Notes: generated by a model from the sequence alone, not told the origin. Positions 18,154 to 32,500 are shown, numbered from the stretch's first letter. The stretch is 64,000 nt of DNA from CBDCWQ01 sp965223435 (GCA_965223435.1 CBDCWQ010000019.1:744001-808000), one strand, 5' to 3'. Numbers and translations: made by a program.

Positions 18154-18688
18154 TGATACTCGCTCAATACGCTGCATAGGCTGACACGAGCCCCTCCATA
18201 GTGTAGTGGCGCCCTTCGGGCCCTATGGGGATAGAACCCGCGTTGACAGGAGGGACAGCGGATTCGAAGAGGCTGGAGCTTGAGGGTTTCGCAGATGCGA
18301 AGCCACGCGCGGGGCCGGGAGTCCGCGGACCGTACACGGAAGGACATGGACAGCCCAGGTCCCATGCACACGGTGACCGGCGCAACGGGTAGATCACCTT
18401 TTGGCATGGTAGCCAGTTCTGGTGTTGGGGTGGGAATATCCTTTTTGAAGGCCGTGGAGGCTGGGTTCACGCAGCCGTTCACAGTTGCTATTCTCGTAGG
18501 TCTGCGGCTCACAGGTGACGGCTTCGGGCCGATGCCGATCATTTTGTTTGAGAAGAAAAAGTCATTAATTGTCAGACCCTTACGAAAGTTTTTCGGCATT
18601 GCGTGCTCACAAGACCCGTCCGAGGTGTTGTTTCTTGAAAGGGGCCAATCGGCGGCTCGGCCGCGAGAACGTCTATGGGGAGGAAACG
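18154..18688. other. 535-bp region without a supported gene
   Basis: Open frames on both strands (for example minus 18036-18701 and plus 18280-18759) lack ribosome binding sites, family motifs and normal composition. The minus strand has Pro/Cys-rich stretches that faintly resemble the Cys-rich linkers of secreted proteins, so a decayed gene fragment is possible. The right end carries the leader of the Kelch lipoprotein. Confidence 0.4.
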
Positions 18689-20440
18689 TTGATTGTGGCA
18701 TACATCAAGAAAATTCTGGCATTGTTCCTTATTTTCTCCGGGATCAGTGTAGGCAATAGTGGTTGCGGAGGAGTTCACAGCACGGGGGACGAGGGACAAC
18801 TACGGATTCGGGTCTCCGAGGCGGCCCTCAGTCCGTACGGTGAAATCACGCGCATCGCCATTGAAGTAGAGCCAGGTGAAATGATGGCAGATCTCACGTA
18901 CGAGACTGCTTCCAGTTCATATTACGGAGCACTGTCTGCGCCCATCGGAGAATACACCATGACCGTGCGCGTTTACGGCGGTGACCCGGAGACTCAAATC
19001 GGAGAAAAGGTCGTTCAAGTGACGGTGTCAGACGAGGCCGACATCGTCGTAGATGCTTTGGACTCGGTGGAACCAAAGGTCGCCGATCGCCCCCCATCCA
19101 TCGAGTCGGTCCAGTCCGACCCCACAACGATCGACCTCCATGCGACCGGAACCCTCACGGTGACCGCCGTCGATCTCGACCAAGATCCCCTTTCCACGAT
19201 TTGGCAATCGGACTGTGCCCAAATCATACTGGCCACCCCCACCAAGCCCACAACGGCGTGGTCCTCGACCTCTACGGGCACCTGCGTCATTCGAGTCGTG
19301 GTCGAATCCAAAGGGCTTCGCGACGAAGCAAGCATCCAGGTACACGTCGTGTCGGCTGATCCTGAACCAGAACCTGATCCTGAACCAGAACCTGATCCTG
19401 AACCAGAGCCTGAGCCTGAACCAGAGCCTGAGCCTGAACCAGAGCCTGAACCAGAGCCGGCCACCGGAACATGGTCAGCGATGGCACTGCTGGAGACCGC
19501 TCGATCCGGGCACAATATGGCCTGGACCGGATCTGAAGTGATCATGTGGGGGGGCTATACCACGGAGTACACAACCGAAGGCGCCCGTTACAACCCCGCC
19601 ACGGACACGTGGGCTCCCATACCCCCGGCTCCATTGTTGGGTCGCCGAGACCACAGCATGGTTTGGACGGGGACCGAAGTCATCATCTATGGGGGTCGCG
19701 ACTCCGACCAAGTGCACATGGATGGCGCGCGTTTCAATCCGAGTACCAACGTGTGGACGCTCACGAGCACCGTCAACGCGCCTCTTCGCGGCACGCTGCG
19801 GAGCCCAGATCGAGACCACCGGTACCGGTCGGCGAAACACGCGGTGTGGACAGGCTCCGAAATGGTGTTGTGTCTACAAGTGTGCAGTGCATACCATCCG
19901 GGTACTGACACCTGGCGCGAGCTTCCCACGCCTCCCGATCTGCTTTACCAAATTCCGGCGGTATGGACTGGAACTGAGGTGATTTTCTTTCGTGGCCACG
20001 CTTTGGGCTCGACCGGAGCTCGCTACCGCCCCTCCGACAATGTTTGGACCCCTATGTCCACCGAAGGCGTCCCTGTCAACCTCGGCCAGGAGGTTGCTTG
20101 GAGTGGAAACGCCCTGATTGTCTGGGACGGTCCCACCACAAGCGCACGATACGACCCCAATTCGGACCGCTGGACACCCATCCAAGACATGGGTGCGCCC
20201 GCTGGGAGTTTGTGGGAACACGTCCTGCCCATCGACACCGGTGTCCTGGTGGTCACCCACAAAGGGGGCGGGGTCTACGCCCCAGACACCAACACGTGGA
20301 CCGAAATCCCCGTCAATCCCGCGTTTTCGACAAACCTTGGATTCACCAGCGCGGTATGGACGGGCACCTCACTCGTCGTGTGGGGCCGAACCAATCCAGG
20401 ATCCGGACAGCTGGCCGGCAGATTGAATTTCACCCCCTAG
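18689..20440 (+). CDS. Kelch-type beta-propeller lipoprotein
   Basis: A 583-aa surface lipoprotein. TTG 18689 is chosen because GGGGAGGA lies just upstream and the product begins with a lipoprotein signal (KKILALFLIFSG...GNSGC). GTG 18695 is an equally usable start. Residues about 45-215 contain two beta-sandwich segments, followed by an acidic Pro-Glu repeat stalk (about 224-257). The C-terminal 320 residues carry Kelch/galactose-oxidase-like blades, each with a GHNMAWTGSEVIMWGG- or ARYNPATDTW-type motif, about six in number. Such propellers usually bind ligands or proteins; no catalytic residue is evident. It is convergent with the giant gene. Confidence 0.88.
   Translation: MIVAYIKKILALFLIFSGISVGNSGCGGVHSTGDEGQLRIRVSEAALSPYGEITRIAIEVEPGEMMADLTYETASSSYYGALSAPIGEYTMTVRVYGGDPETQIGEKVVQVTVSDEADIVVDALDSVEPKVADRPPSIESVQSDPTTIDLHATGTLTVTAVDLDQDPLSTIWQSDCAQIILATPTKPTTAWSSTSTGTCVIRVVVESKGLRDEASIQVHVVSADPEPEPDPEPEPDPEPEPEPEPEPEPEPEPEPEPATGTWSAMALLETARSGHNMAWTGSEVIMWGGYTTEYTTEGARYNPATDTWAPIPPAPLLGRRDHSMVWTGTEVIIYGGRDSDQVHMDGARFNPSTNVWTLTSTVNAPLRGTLRSPDRDHRYRSAKHAVWTGSEMVLCLQVCSAYHPGTDTWRELPTPPDLLYQIPAVWTGTEVIFFRGHALGSTGARYRPSDNVWTPMSTEGVPVNLGQEVAWSGNALIVWDGPTTSARYDPNSDRWTPIQDMGAPAGSLWEHVLPIDTGVLVVTHKGGGVYAPDTNTWTEIPVNPAFSTNLGFTSAVWTGTSLVVWGRTNPGSGQLAGRLNFTP
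19358..19459 (+). repeat. Coding tandem repeat, (D/E)PEP stalk
   Basis: About 100 bp of degenerate 6-bp units (GAACCA / GAGCCT / GATCCT types) encode an acidic Pro-Glu stalk between the sandwich and propeller domains of the Kelch lipoprotein. Likely prone to length change. Confidence 0.9.
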
Positions 20441-20552
20441 CCGGGGGGCAAGTCCAGGCGCAACGACCAAGTGGGAAACGAAAGCCCCGCCCAAGTTGTG
20501 TGGGCCGCTCAGCAACCGCTTGAATGAAGCACCACCACCGGCGAGATGGGGT

Positions 20553-23500
20553 TCAGGGGCGCTCGTCGGAGAAGAGACGGACGACGTCGCCGGGGCCGTA
20601 GACTCCGCGATAAAAAGCAACGTCGTCGATGGCGCCATGGAAACGGTTGACGTGCTTTTCACCATCGAGTGCGCCCCCGATCACAATGGGGGCGCCCGTT
20701 CCAAAGGAGGGGACCTGACCCGACTGGCTACCGCTCGACCAGCGAAGATTAAGCTCCCTGGTATACACCGCGTTCACATAATAGGTGACCTCCAGATGTC
20801 TCGAAGTCCGAACGTGCGTGACGGCGATATGATTCCACGTATCCGGCTCGAGCTGTGCCGAAACACGGGGGTACACAGATTTGCCACCACCGACCAGGCG
20901 TCCTTGCAAGTGAAAGGTTCGCTGATGTTCAGACTCTTTGGGCTCGACCGCGAGCTGCCAGCCGGGGCCAACGCCGGCCGGAATGTTGCCGATGATGACC
21001 CCACCGGTCTTGGGGCCGGAATTTGGGTAGACCCACAGGCTGATGAGAAAATCGTCGAATTCATCAAAGTCCAACGCCGGTACCTGAGGAAGGGCCATGG
21101 TGCCCGAAAGCGACGCGCTGATCCGCTCGGACAAGCGACGGTTGGTCGAAAAACCGGAGGCCTGTCCGTGAAGGCCATGGGGCCCAGAATCACGGTTTTT
21201 GTGCCTTCGCAGCGTACCATCAAAGTCGTAGGAGGCCAGCAGTCCTGAGCCAGGTCGGTTTGGATCGCCGGGGAAGGTCACCGGCACATTGGCGGTGAAC
21301 AGGTAGTCCACCCAAGTGCCAAAATCCGCGGCCACCGAAACCTGGTACAATCCGCCCGCCAGCGGTTCCCCGCCTACCTCGGAGATCTCCACAAACTCTT
21401 GGTCCATCGGCACGTAGAGGTGTTTCACGGTACTCGGCCATGGCCTCGGCGACACCGGCCACCGCCAATTCTCGTAGAGACTGCTCGGAATGTTCGACGT
21501 CTCGCCGTGCCAAGACCGGGTGTCGGCCCGCCAAAAATACACATGATAGCCACGCGCCTCTTCGGAAATACTTCGCCTCGTTGCCCCGTCCAGTTCGGAA
21601 AGGACACCAAACGCATCTTGGGTTCCGAGCCGCAAAGTCGGCGTGCCCTGATTCTCGGCCCAGATCGGCGCCGGCACCAACCCATTGTGGACATCCTTTT
21701 GCCACCAAAACGGCTCCGAGAGCGTTGTATAGGCGCCATCGCGCACCGCGACCACCTCACAGAGGTGGGCGAACGGCAAAACGGGTAGGACAGCGGAGGG
21801 AGAGGCAGCAGCGTCCAGCACAAAAGGCGCGCCCGTCATCGTCAGATCATCGTATCCATCCAGCCGGAAGCGATCACTCGACGAAGATTCCCGATGGAGC
21901 GGCGCCCGAAAGAGCAGTCGACGGGAGGCCCCCTCGGCCTGCTTGATCTCGTAGCAAGCCATCTCGATGCTCAGGGCCGCCACCTCTTTTTCTCGAGAAG
22001 CATCGACCCGCACCACCAAGGTCGTGGGCTCTTCGAGCCAAGCCTCCACCGCCCCCCGTAACGGAAGGGCAGCCGCATCCTCGGCGGCCTGAAGAACCGT
22101 TCCTTCCAGAGTCGTTACGGGTTGAAGGGCTGCCCCGCCGAGCGTGTCCTCAGGAACCCAAATGAAATTGCCGGGGGCCTGATCCCGCACGCCAAACACG
22201 TCATCTGCGGGTGCGGAAACAAGCTCTTGGTCGCGCGGGGTGTCGATGAGAAACGGAAACAAGAACTCCTTGTTGCTCATCTGGTTCGTCACGACGATCA
22301 TGCCCTGGGTAGGCTCCTCGGCTACGGGCGTCACATAGAGTCGATCTTGGACTCCAAACCTGAGCTCTTGCTCCAGTTTCAAATCTACGCCCGCGGTGGC
22401 TCCAAACTCATAGCCAGGCGTGCTGTTTTGATACCTGAGGACGATGGACGGAGGAAGCGCCTTGTCGCTCAACGCCGTATTGAGCTCGAGCACGCATGGG
22501 CCCTGAATGACAACCTCCGGGCCGCCAGACGAGTCGACATAGCGGCAATCTTGAGTCGCCTCAAATATCGGGTAAAATCCGATGGGATAGGTACAAAATT
22601 GCCCCTGGGCACCCGTCGACATGATATTCGCACCGCCAGAAATCCCACGGTACTTTGCGAAGCCAGAACCATCGGTGACCTCGTCCCACAAGAGCTCAAC
22701 ATCAAGCGATGAGGGCCCGTTGGCTGGCGCGTTCGCCACGTAAAACAGGTCTTCGGTCCCGTCCAGGGTTCGGCCAGTGAACCCCACGGCGACATGGAGT
22801 TCTCGGTCTTCCCAATCGCCCAAGTCCCAGGTCAACGTGGCTTGGTAATCGTCTCCCGCAGACCACACTGTCTTTCCCCGCATCTCAACCCACGGTAAGC
22901 GTGTCCGCTTCGAACCCACCGCGATGGTCTGCCTGTTCTTGTTCAAGAGTTCCATATCGATCACCAGTTCGCGGACTTCGGTAACGAACCCAGCGGCCAA
23001 CTCGACACGCCCCACCGCTTCAGGCAACTCGACGATCTCACTCTTTCTTACAAGCCCGTCCGGTTGCGGATCGTGGTACGAAAGTTTCGCCGTGTAAGGA
23101 CCGCCCTCTTCCGCGTACGTCCCAAAGTCAAACGTGGCCTCGATTGCAAACTCAGGACCGTTTTCTGTACAGTTCAGCCGAGTAGCCAGGATCTCAACAC
23201 GCGCATCCGAATCCTTCGGAATAGCGGCCGGCGGTCGAATGTCTTCGCCCTCTTGGCTCGCAAGTTCAGAGCCATCGAGAATCTTGACCGGTACAGAAAT
23301 CGATCGCTCTAGGATCTCACGCCCCTTCGAAGAAAACTCATTCATGAGCCCCCCCAGATTCTCAACATTGAGAACATAGAATCGGTCCATCTCCTCCATC
23401 AAGTCTGCGTCCTGCCCGTGGGCAAGGAGAAACGTCGATGTCAGTTCAAACCAGCCGATCGAGCTGTGGGTTCCCGCGGGACCGACAGACAGCTCGGACG

Positions 23501-26500
23501 TGGCCCTGACCAACTGGCCATCAGAATCAATGTGCCCAAACCCTATCTCGTAGCCCACCGCCCTTGGCCCGAGATTGAAAAACATCACATTGTCGTTGCC
23601 AACCCGCGAGCCGACTTCAATCTCGCAAGGCAAGAGGAATACAACCTCAGTTTGCCTATCGCAATCGAACCAACAACTCTCCGGGGTGAGTTCAACCTCG
23701 GCCCGCGCGCATGAAATCTGGTCAAAAGCGTGCTCTTCTATTCCATCGAAGAGATCCTTAAAGGCCGTATCAGGCTCCTCCACCAAAGCCGCATTCCAGC
23801 GAGCGTCTACCTCCAAGTTCACAAACTCCATGAGCGCCCATCCAGAGCCCCTCAGCTTGTCCTCGTTCTTGGCCTCGAGATTGTAGGCTTCCCATTCGGG
23901 CGATTTTTCTTCAACGGCTTTTCGAACCTGGGCGGTCGCCTCGCGAAGTTGGGTGACTCCGTCTTCGAGCAGCACAAGGCGGGTCTCGATGGCCGAAGGA
24001 ATGGTTTCGTTCTGAAGGCCCTCAAAATACGCGCGGTAGCGTTTGGCACGCCCCGCATAGTCTTCGACGACGGAATCGAGAAGGTCGAGGTTTTCGTATA
24101 TCGTTCGATGGATCTCGCGATTTTTGGCCTTCTTTTGACGCTCGAAGGAGAGGTCGGCGATGGCGTCTGTGCTGATGTGGATGGCGCTCGACTCGACCAT
24201 GAGGTCTGGCTCTTCGGTCCTTTCGGCCGCCGGCCACAAGTTGATCCGTACGATGTAGGCCTCGCCCGCTTGCTCGGGCTCGATGCGCCAATCCGTGGAA
24301 CCCTGGCTGGGCATGGCGAGCGCGTACTTGGGGTAGACCGCGCCTTCGCCTTCTTCGATCGGGACGCGCTCGGAACGAAAGACCGCCTGAGACGGATCCT
24401 CACCTTGACGATAGACCACCACTTCCATCTGCTTGCGGGTCACGGTGTCGTAGGCGACATACGCCGAAAAGAGGTGAGGATACTCGCCATGCGGAAGCTC
24501 ACCGGGAAGCGTCCCGATGAAGAGCGTCTCTTCTTCTTCGGCGAATGCCCGCGTGTCCCACGACACGTCTGAAACCGCCTCCCACAGCGAAGCCGTCAAA
24601 TCCGCCTCGGGCGCCGCCAAGGCCATCGCCCCTCGGACGCCTTCGCAGTCCGCGTCTTGGCTGGCATCGCACAACGTCGCCCGCGTCTGCCCCGCGCCAG
24701 ACGCTCCGGCGACAACGTCATCACCCGGGCTCGGCACCGCCGAAGCAAGCGCAGCAATGGCGTCTTCCGAGAGCACCCCGCGGTAGATGCGCATATCATC
24801 CAGCGCACCGTACGGCCACCCCATGCGAATCGGACTTCCGCTGGTGATCGATCCGGTATTGTGCGGCCTCTCGCCCCCCTCGTCATGGGCACGAATGGTC
24901 TCACCGTTGGCGTACATCGACACACTCCGACCATCCCAGGCCACGACCACATGGGCCCAAGAACCATCCCAGACCACGGGGGACCGCGCGAAACTGATCC
25001 CCATCGAATTCCGACGTTTGATGCGAAATTCGAGCCTGTCATCGCCATCGAGAGCAATGCCCCATCCGTCTCGGCGGGCACCGTCAAGCCCTATCGTTCC
25101 GATTATCGATGCGGGCTTCGCCCGCTGTGACGCCGGTCGCTCGAGCCAAAAAGACACCGCAAACGGCGCGCCTATGTCGTGGAACTGAAGAGCAGGCGCC
25201 GCTGCGGGTACGTCCACCAACATGCCCGCCCCGAGCGACTGCCCAAACTTGCCAGCCACCCAGGAGGAAGACCACCCAGGAAAAACTGCTTCTTGGGCTT
25301 CCGGGTTTTGACGGTCTCGCGCATGGCCGTCAAACGTCCAATGCCCAGCCAGGCCTTCGCGCATCATGTCGACGTCGAAGACCATCCTTGGGGAAAAAGA
25401 TGCCTCACCGCTATCTTCTTTCAGCTTGGGGGACTCTTCGTTCTCGGCAACCGCTACGATCAGCGATAAATCCGTGGGGACGACAAGAACCGAATCCTTA
25501 AACAGCTTTTCTATGGCCCCTTGGGAGGCATCCAAACACACCGTCACTTCTGCACGATCGTCGCCGGTCGCAATAGGGCCCATGCCCTCCACACGCAACG
25601 CGAGTCCTTCCTTCGGTTTGGCGCCTGGACGCGGGGCGACACGAACGAGGGCCGTCTGTCCTTCGAGAACCGACAGCGGCGAAAGTTCGATGTCTCTGCA
25701 ACTATTCGGTTTGATCTGGAGTCGATTCTGTTCGGAGCGACGTGCCCAGGCGACCGAGCGGTCCGACGGAGACAACATCTTGATGGGGTAGGCAAAACGC
25801 TCGCCTTCACCAGCCACCGCAATTTCGACCGCACGGCCCGTCTCATGAGGCCAGTCTTTCACGCGATCGACGAGACCCGGGTTCATATCGAGACAAAGCT
25901 CAAACCATCCAAACGCGCCGGGCTCCAAGCGTCTGCCCCCTTGGTCGATCCGCGTCATATGCGGCAGACCATTTTCACCATCGAGCTGTTCCTGGACCGA
26001 AGCGCCGCTGGGTTCTTGGGAACCAACCGAAAGCTTGAGACCGTCGGCATCGTGGGCGATGGCCTTGGCCTCCCAGTCAATGGCCTCGCGCCGATTATTG
26101 AAAACCTCAAACGTTTGGCACGTGTTCACGCCCACGCTGAGCGAGCCGTCTTTGGCCGCAGCGGCAACTCGAATCATCCAATCCCGATCGCGACTCGAAG
26201 CCATATCCACCGCGACCGTCTTGACCACCCCCTGACTCGGCAAGGAGATTGTTATGACCCACCCTGACTCTGACAGGGGGCCCATCCGCCCAACATATCC
26301 ATCCAGGTCTTCATCCAAGATATCGAGACAGGCCTCAAAACCTCCGGTCTCACCGGAATTCAAACCATCGAGTCTGTCGGCATTGACCGATACCGTTGCC
26401 CCACCAAAGAAGCCCTCAGAACCAACGAATTCGGCCGTAATCACGGGCTCGTGGTATCCAGTCCCCGAGTTCACCACGGTGAACGAACGGCACCCGTTCG

Positions 26501-29500
26501 ACGACAAGGTCAGCCGACCGTGGCCCGATGCCTCGACGATGGTCAGCTCGGGGGCCTCGCCCGGGGGCTGTCGCTTCACCCGTTCCGAAGCGGCCATGGC
26601 ATGGGAATACTTGGGTGCCAAAACGCCGGTGCGCATCGCTTCGTGAAGAACCGCTGGCGCAACCCCAAACGAACGCGCAGCCGCCACCAAGTTGCCACCC
26701 CAAAGATGGTTCAGGCGCTGCCGCAACAGCCGCACGTTTTCGGTGCGCTGAACGACAGGGGGACTGTACGTACGCCCCTTGTACGTGACCGAAAATCCAA
26801 TCGCATGCGTTTCATCAAATGCGAGATCCAGGTCGTTGGGATCAATGCCAGCCTCAAGATCGAGCAGGCCCCGATACCCATAGACTTGACGAAACACTGT
26901 CGCATGATGACTCCAGTATTCGGGTGCACGCGGATTAAACGCATCGATGGCGTCTACCCATCGAAAATCAAGAAGGTGCAGTAGCTCGGACTCTGGCGAG
27001 TCTCGAAGGTGAGAGAGGATAAGCTGCTCGTCGATCTTCTCCGAAAGCGCCTGCCGGAGGACGGCCTGCTTTTTGGAGACACTGCCAGCGGGAAGCTCAA
27101 CATCTGCGAGGGATACCACGCAGGTCACGCAGTCCAAACTTGTTCCGAAATCGGCATACAGTTCCGTCTGACCCCAACCGGCGTGAAGCACACGCAACAG
27201 ATCCACCAACTGCAGATCTTTGGGCGCTTCTACGGCAGCGATCCATGCGTTCTCAGATGAGCCGGTTCGATAGACACGAAGCCCCTCGTAAAGCGCACTC
27301 GCGTCCTCGCAGGACATACCAAAAAATGATTCAAAATGGGGGTACTCCTCATCCGACAGATCCCGCGAGCAGAGATCCCGTAGGAGTGCGTCTTCGTGCT
27401 TGAACCACGTCCTCCAATCTTGCCGATATGTCGCTGGCCATTGACCGGGGGCTACGCCATCCTCGAATTGTCGGCGGGCAAACCCAAAAAGCGCAACACG
27501 GTGTACCATCGCATCGAACTGCCCCTCAGAAAAGGGCGTAATGAGCAGGGCCCGGATGGCATCTCGTTGCATCTTTTTGAGTTCAAGGGCGCTGGTCGAG
27601 ACCCCAGCAAACCCCGGGGCCGTGCCCGGCACGAACAAAGGCGCAGCCTCAAGACCAAGAACACCCAGCGGCTGATACAGAAACAGTACCGACGCGTAAT
27701 ACGACGCTGTGTTCCCGTCGAGAGACACCAGCCAGTCAAGTTCTTCAAGCGCAAGCTCCTCTTGCCGCGGATCGATGACAGAGGCCGCTCTACGGGCCAA
27801 GGCCTCGCCCGCCAAGCTCACCCAGCCGTTCGGAACCCATGATTCGTCCCCGATGAACGCAGTCCAACTGGTGGTGGAACGCGCTTCACGTCCTATACCT
27901 AAAACCCCCTGAACACGGCGTGCACGTTCCAACCGACTGGACGCCGCTTCCAAAAAGACGGATGCCTCAATGATCTCATCGATCTCGGCGGAAAACATGG
28001 CGCACATGACAAGTGAACGCCCGACTGCTTCCGAGTCTCGAACCCGCGTCACATCCTGGTCGGTGTCGCCCTGAAGGGTGGCCTCACACAGCTGTGAGAC
28101 ACTGGCCTCAAACCCTTCTCGACCAGCCCCACCCAAAAGTGAAGTCATGCCCAGCGATGGCGTAGACGCCTCCGCCTGAACAAGGGCAAAATAAGCCATC
28201 ACGTTGTCTTCAGGCGAAGGAGACTCGTAAGAAACGTTGGAGCCTACCCGCTGCCGGCGAGAAAACAGTCCGCCCGGACCAAGGCGAGTGCGGCGAAAGT
28301 ACGCGCCAACCTTAGCCCGAAGACCATCCCCAAGGATGTTGCGAGCACGATCGACCTGGGCTTGATCCCGATCTCGAAAGGCCTCGATAAACAGCCCCAA
28401 CGCATAGTACGCGGCCATTTCAGTGGCGATGTCATGCTGATCGAACAAAGCCTCCCCGGTGGACTGATCCACGACGACCGGAAAAGCCTTGTGCGTTGAG
28501 CGGACGTCTTGACCGCCCGAAAGTTCGACGAGTCGGTGGGCGTCCATCAACGCATCGGCCCAGCGCACTGCGCTTTCATCATCGCTTCGATGAAGCGCCG
28601 CCATCACCACCGCCGCCTGCTCGTCGATGCGGGTAAAAACACGACCGTCGTCGGCGCGCCCCGAATACACCCGGTGGGTGGTGGTCGACGTGAGAGCCTT
28701 CAGCCCTTCGTAGCTCTCGGCCACCCCACGATCCACGGCCTCCAAATTGACATCGGTGGCATAGTGAAGGAGCGGCCTTTGGCCTTCATCCAGCTGACGA
28801 TCGCTGTATTCGTAGACATCGATAAACCAAATGAGAGCCGTACTCGAGGTCAAAAGCGTGGAGAGATCTTGGATGCGTTGACTGGAGTACGGAAACCCGT
28901 GGTCGGCGACAAAGGCTTGAACCCCAGCCCAAAGCTTCAGAGCTTCTTCCCTAAAAAAGAGCGCCTTTGCGTGTTCTGGATGGTGCTCAATAAACTTCAA
29001 CAGGCCCAAAATCAGGCCAGCGGTGGCCTCGAGATGAAAAGACTGCTCCTGCCTCGAGCTGGGCCGAATGTACCGGTCTTCGAAACCATCGAAGAAGTAG
29101 TGGGTCCCGTAATAATTCTTGCCCTTAAACTCCATGTCCTTGGCAAACCCGAGGGTGGTAAACTCAAGACAGCGCGCCAAACGATTCACATACTCGGCCT
29201 CCGGCAAGGCGTCGTAATCGACCGACAAAGAGAGCCAACTACAGTTGTCAATCGCAGTGTGGGCGAGGCTGGTGAAATAGAAGTCTTCATCGCCTGCCTG
29301 AATGTGGACCCGTCCAGGTCGCCAAACCCCATCTTGGCGGTGTGCATCGTCGGCGGCCACAATCACCCCCCCGGTGGCCACGCGACCCCATTCGTCGTCG
29401 TTCATGAGTGCATGATCAATTTGTTCTCTTTTTGTTGAATCAGGTGGCGTACTCCTTCCCGCGGCCGACAAATCGCGAATCCAGAGTCTGTTGTTGTCAT

Positions 29501-32500
29501 CCCACAAGATATAGAAGAGGCCGTCGCGCACTTCATCGCGCCAGGCTTCCAAGCTTGCACGATCGTCAAGGCCAAGCTCGGAGGCATGGTTGAGGGCGTG
29601 GTTGAGCACGCTCAACACATCGAGATTGTGCTCAGTCACCACATTCTGGGCCCGTACTTCTTCCTTCAGAACCCGATATTCTTCTTCGGTGAGCACTCGG
29701 GGGGCGGTTCCGACCAACCAGTCACCGGCTACGGGGTTGGGTCTTTCGAACTCGCGCGCGATGGCCGGGGGCTTTTCCGAATCGTATTCGTCATACCCCA
29801 CCGCGTCGAGGACGCTGTAGTACGCCCAGGTCTCACCCTCTGTAGCCAATCGTTGGCCATCGGGGCCGGCGATGTTCCTGGGGGTGGCGGCTTCGTTCAA
29901 GCCGCGGACCGTCCAGCCTGCGGTCATGAGGCTGACCTGCCGGCCCTCGGACTCGCCGCTCCACCGGTGGAGCGCAAGGCCACGAAGCGACTGCTGATAG
30001 CAGGTCAACAGGGGTGCCCGTTGTGCTTCGTCCATGGCCTCATAGGCTGGGGAAACCAAAAAGGCACCGAGCCCATGAACAACCCACGCGGTGGCACCGG
30101 TGACGAGCCGAACGTCCTTCCAACTGTCGCCGCGGGTATTCCACGAAAAATGCCACCCTTTGATGACAGCCTCTCCGTCGTGGGTGCCTCTTGCGGCCTG
30201 CTCGCACAGGTACCGGGCGAGCGCCTGGGCCCGTGGATAAAAACGGGTGTCTTCTTGCCGCGCCAACTGCGCGAGCGCGATGCCTTGGGTGTAGGCCCAC
30301 ACCCGCTCAAAGCCGGCGAGATGTTTGGAGTCGTCACCGCGACCGGCTTCGAAGTTGTCGGTCAGCCAATCTGACGCTTGCCGAACCACCGAGCCGTCTT
30401 CGCTGACCGCTTCGTACTCGACCTGATAGGCGATGGGGCCCGTCTCGCCAACACCCTCGCGCCACAACTGGTCTCTCATCCATTGGGCTTTTTCGTAGTT
30501 GCCTTTGGCCGTGGGCTGAAAGCTGGGCACGTCGTCACCAAAACCCGATGCCGATGTCCCCTCAGCCAAACCGGCCGTCGCCCACACCGCCAGGCCCGCA
30601 TCGCCCTCAACCGCCAACGCGACGGGATCGACCCAAGCGGTCGCTTCACCGCCGTGGAATTGAAGTTCGAGTGAATCGGGTGAAAAAACGGACCGGGACT
30701 CTGGCGCCACCGACGCCAAAGACACGCCGCCCGAAGCCCACGGGGCATGGCCGATGGGCGTGGCGGGCGTTTGGCCCCCATCCGATGACGTTTCTGGGCC
30801 CGAAGCCGATGGCGCATAGCCCGAGCCACCAAAGGCCCCACCGGAAGAGGATCCGCGCGAAAGCCGAACCGTACCGGAGTCGTTCACCCGCATGTGATAA
30901 GCATTTTCGGCGGTGACGGTGACCCGCGTGCTTTTGCCCTGCACCACATGGTCTGGCAAAGACACGCCGTACTGCGTGACATCGGAAAGGCTGGATGCCC
31001 GGGTGGTGACCACTCGATCGCGGCCGAGCCCGATGTCATCGGTTTCGACCCACGCTGCGAAAAAGAGCTCATCGAGCGCGACCAGCGCCGGGCGCCCCAT
31101 GAGGCGGTCCGCTCCTTGGGCGTGAGACCCCCAGTGCACCGGCTTCACCAAGCCGTCGTTGAGCGCCTGGCCCTCTACGAAGAGAACACCGCCATCGCTG
31201 CTTTGGGCCCCATGGACCGCACCTCCGGCCGCAGAATCCGGAACGTAGGTCAGAACGCTGATCGCGCCGCCCCGCGTGGCAGCCAGGTTGGGGAGGTAAC
31301 CGGACGCCACCCGGCTGGCACGCGACCAGTGCACCCCGCCATCGGAAGAGAGGGCAAAACGAACGGCGTTTTCGCCGCTTCGGTTGGGGTCATCGGAGGG
31401 GCCGTCTTCAAAAACGGCCACCAGTCCAGAAGGCGTGGACGCGAGTTTGGGGTGTGACGGCTTGTCGTCTCCACCCTGCCCCACTTCAGCGACCACCGAA
31501 ACGCGCCAAGACTGCTCGGCATCTCCTATCCAGGCACCTTGGCGCCAACCCTGGTGGCCGTCCGCTGCGTCCGATCCAGCCCAGGCGCCCGCCACGAGGG
31601 GACGCTGCGCCACCTTGATGAGGTCTCGTTCATGCCAGGTGCCCCGGTACCGGTACTGATAGGCCACACCGAGCGCATCCACACGGGCTTCATCACCGGC
31701 CTCGTAGGCATCCTTCCACACCTCACGCCAACCAGTCACCAATCGGGTGGGAAGCAGCCTTTGAACCACTTGCTCGCTGAAAACCGGCTCGGACGCCATG
31801 GCGGTCCAGGCCTCGTGCGGAACCGGCTCTGCATCCCACAGGCGCGTTTGCCGAACAACAATGCTCACCGCGTGGTCATCGACGTGAAGCGAGGGTTGGT
31901 ACACGTAGGCTTCTTCGGTTCGATACAGGTACGCGCCAAAAGGACGACCCTCGTCATCGGGGTTGGGCTCTTCGCTCAGGGGGTACGATTCTGGGCACCA
32001 GCAACCCTCGCAGCGACAGCCTTCGCCACCGGGCTCGTACTGAACCATGTACCGAACTTCTTCGGTGGCGGGCTTCCGGCGACGGACATCAAACACATTC
32101 GAGGGCTCGCCCTCAAAATTCTTGAGGTAAAACGCCTTGTGCGCCTCTCCCCAAACCAGGTGAAAGTCCAGGTTGTGGTCGTAGGCGCCATCGAGGCCCC
32201 GCTTGAAAGCGGGTCCGCCTCGGACCGCCCGAGCGGGCCTGAACGACCGGCCAGCGTTGTGACTTTGGGCGACCTCGACGGTGCTCTCGGCATGGGTTGT
32301 GTGAGTCCAGACCACCGAGACCCGCCCGGCCCGGGCGGCCACCACCAAATCGGTGGCGGTGGCACCGGCCTCAAGCTCGGCCACCACCTGGGGTGCACCG
32401 AAGCTTCCAGGCTTTCCCGCCTTTTCGCTTCGCTGGTAGACAACACGCTCGCCCGAAACGTCTTCGTCAGGCCCCAACACGTACACCACGTGGGCCAAAA

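Noticed and set aside
18280..18759. 159-codon plus-strand frame between the ATPase and Kelch genes
   Set aside because: No ribosome binding site or homology, and it overlaps the signal peptide of the Kelch lipoprotein in another frame.
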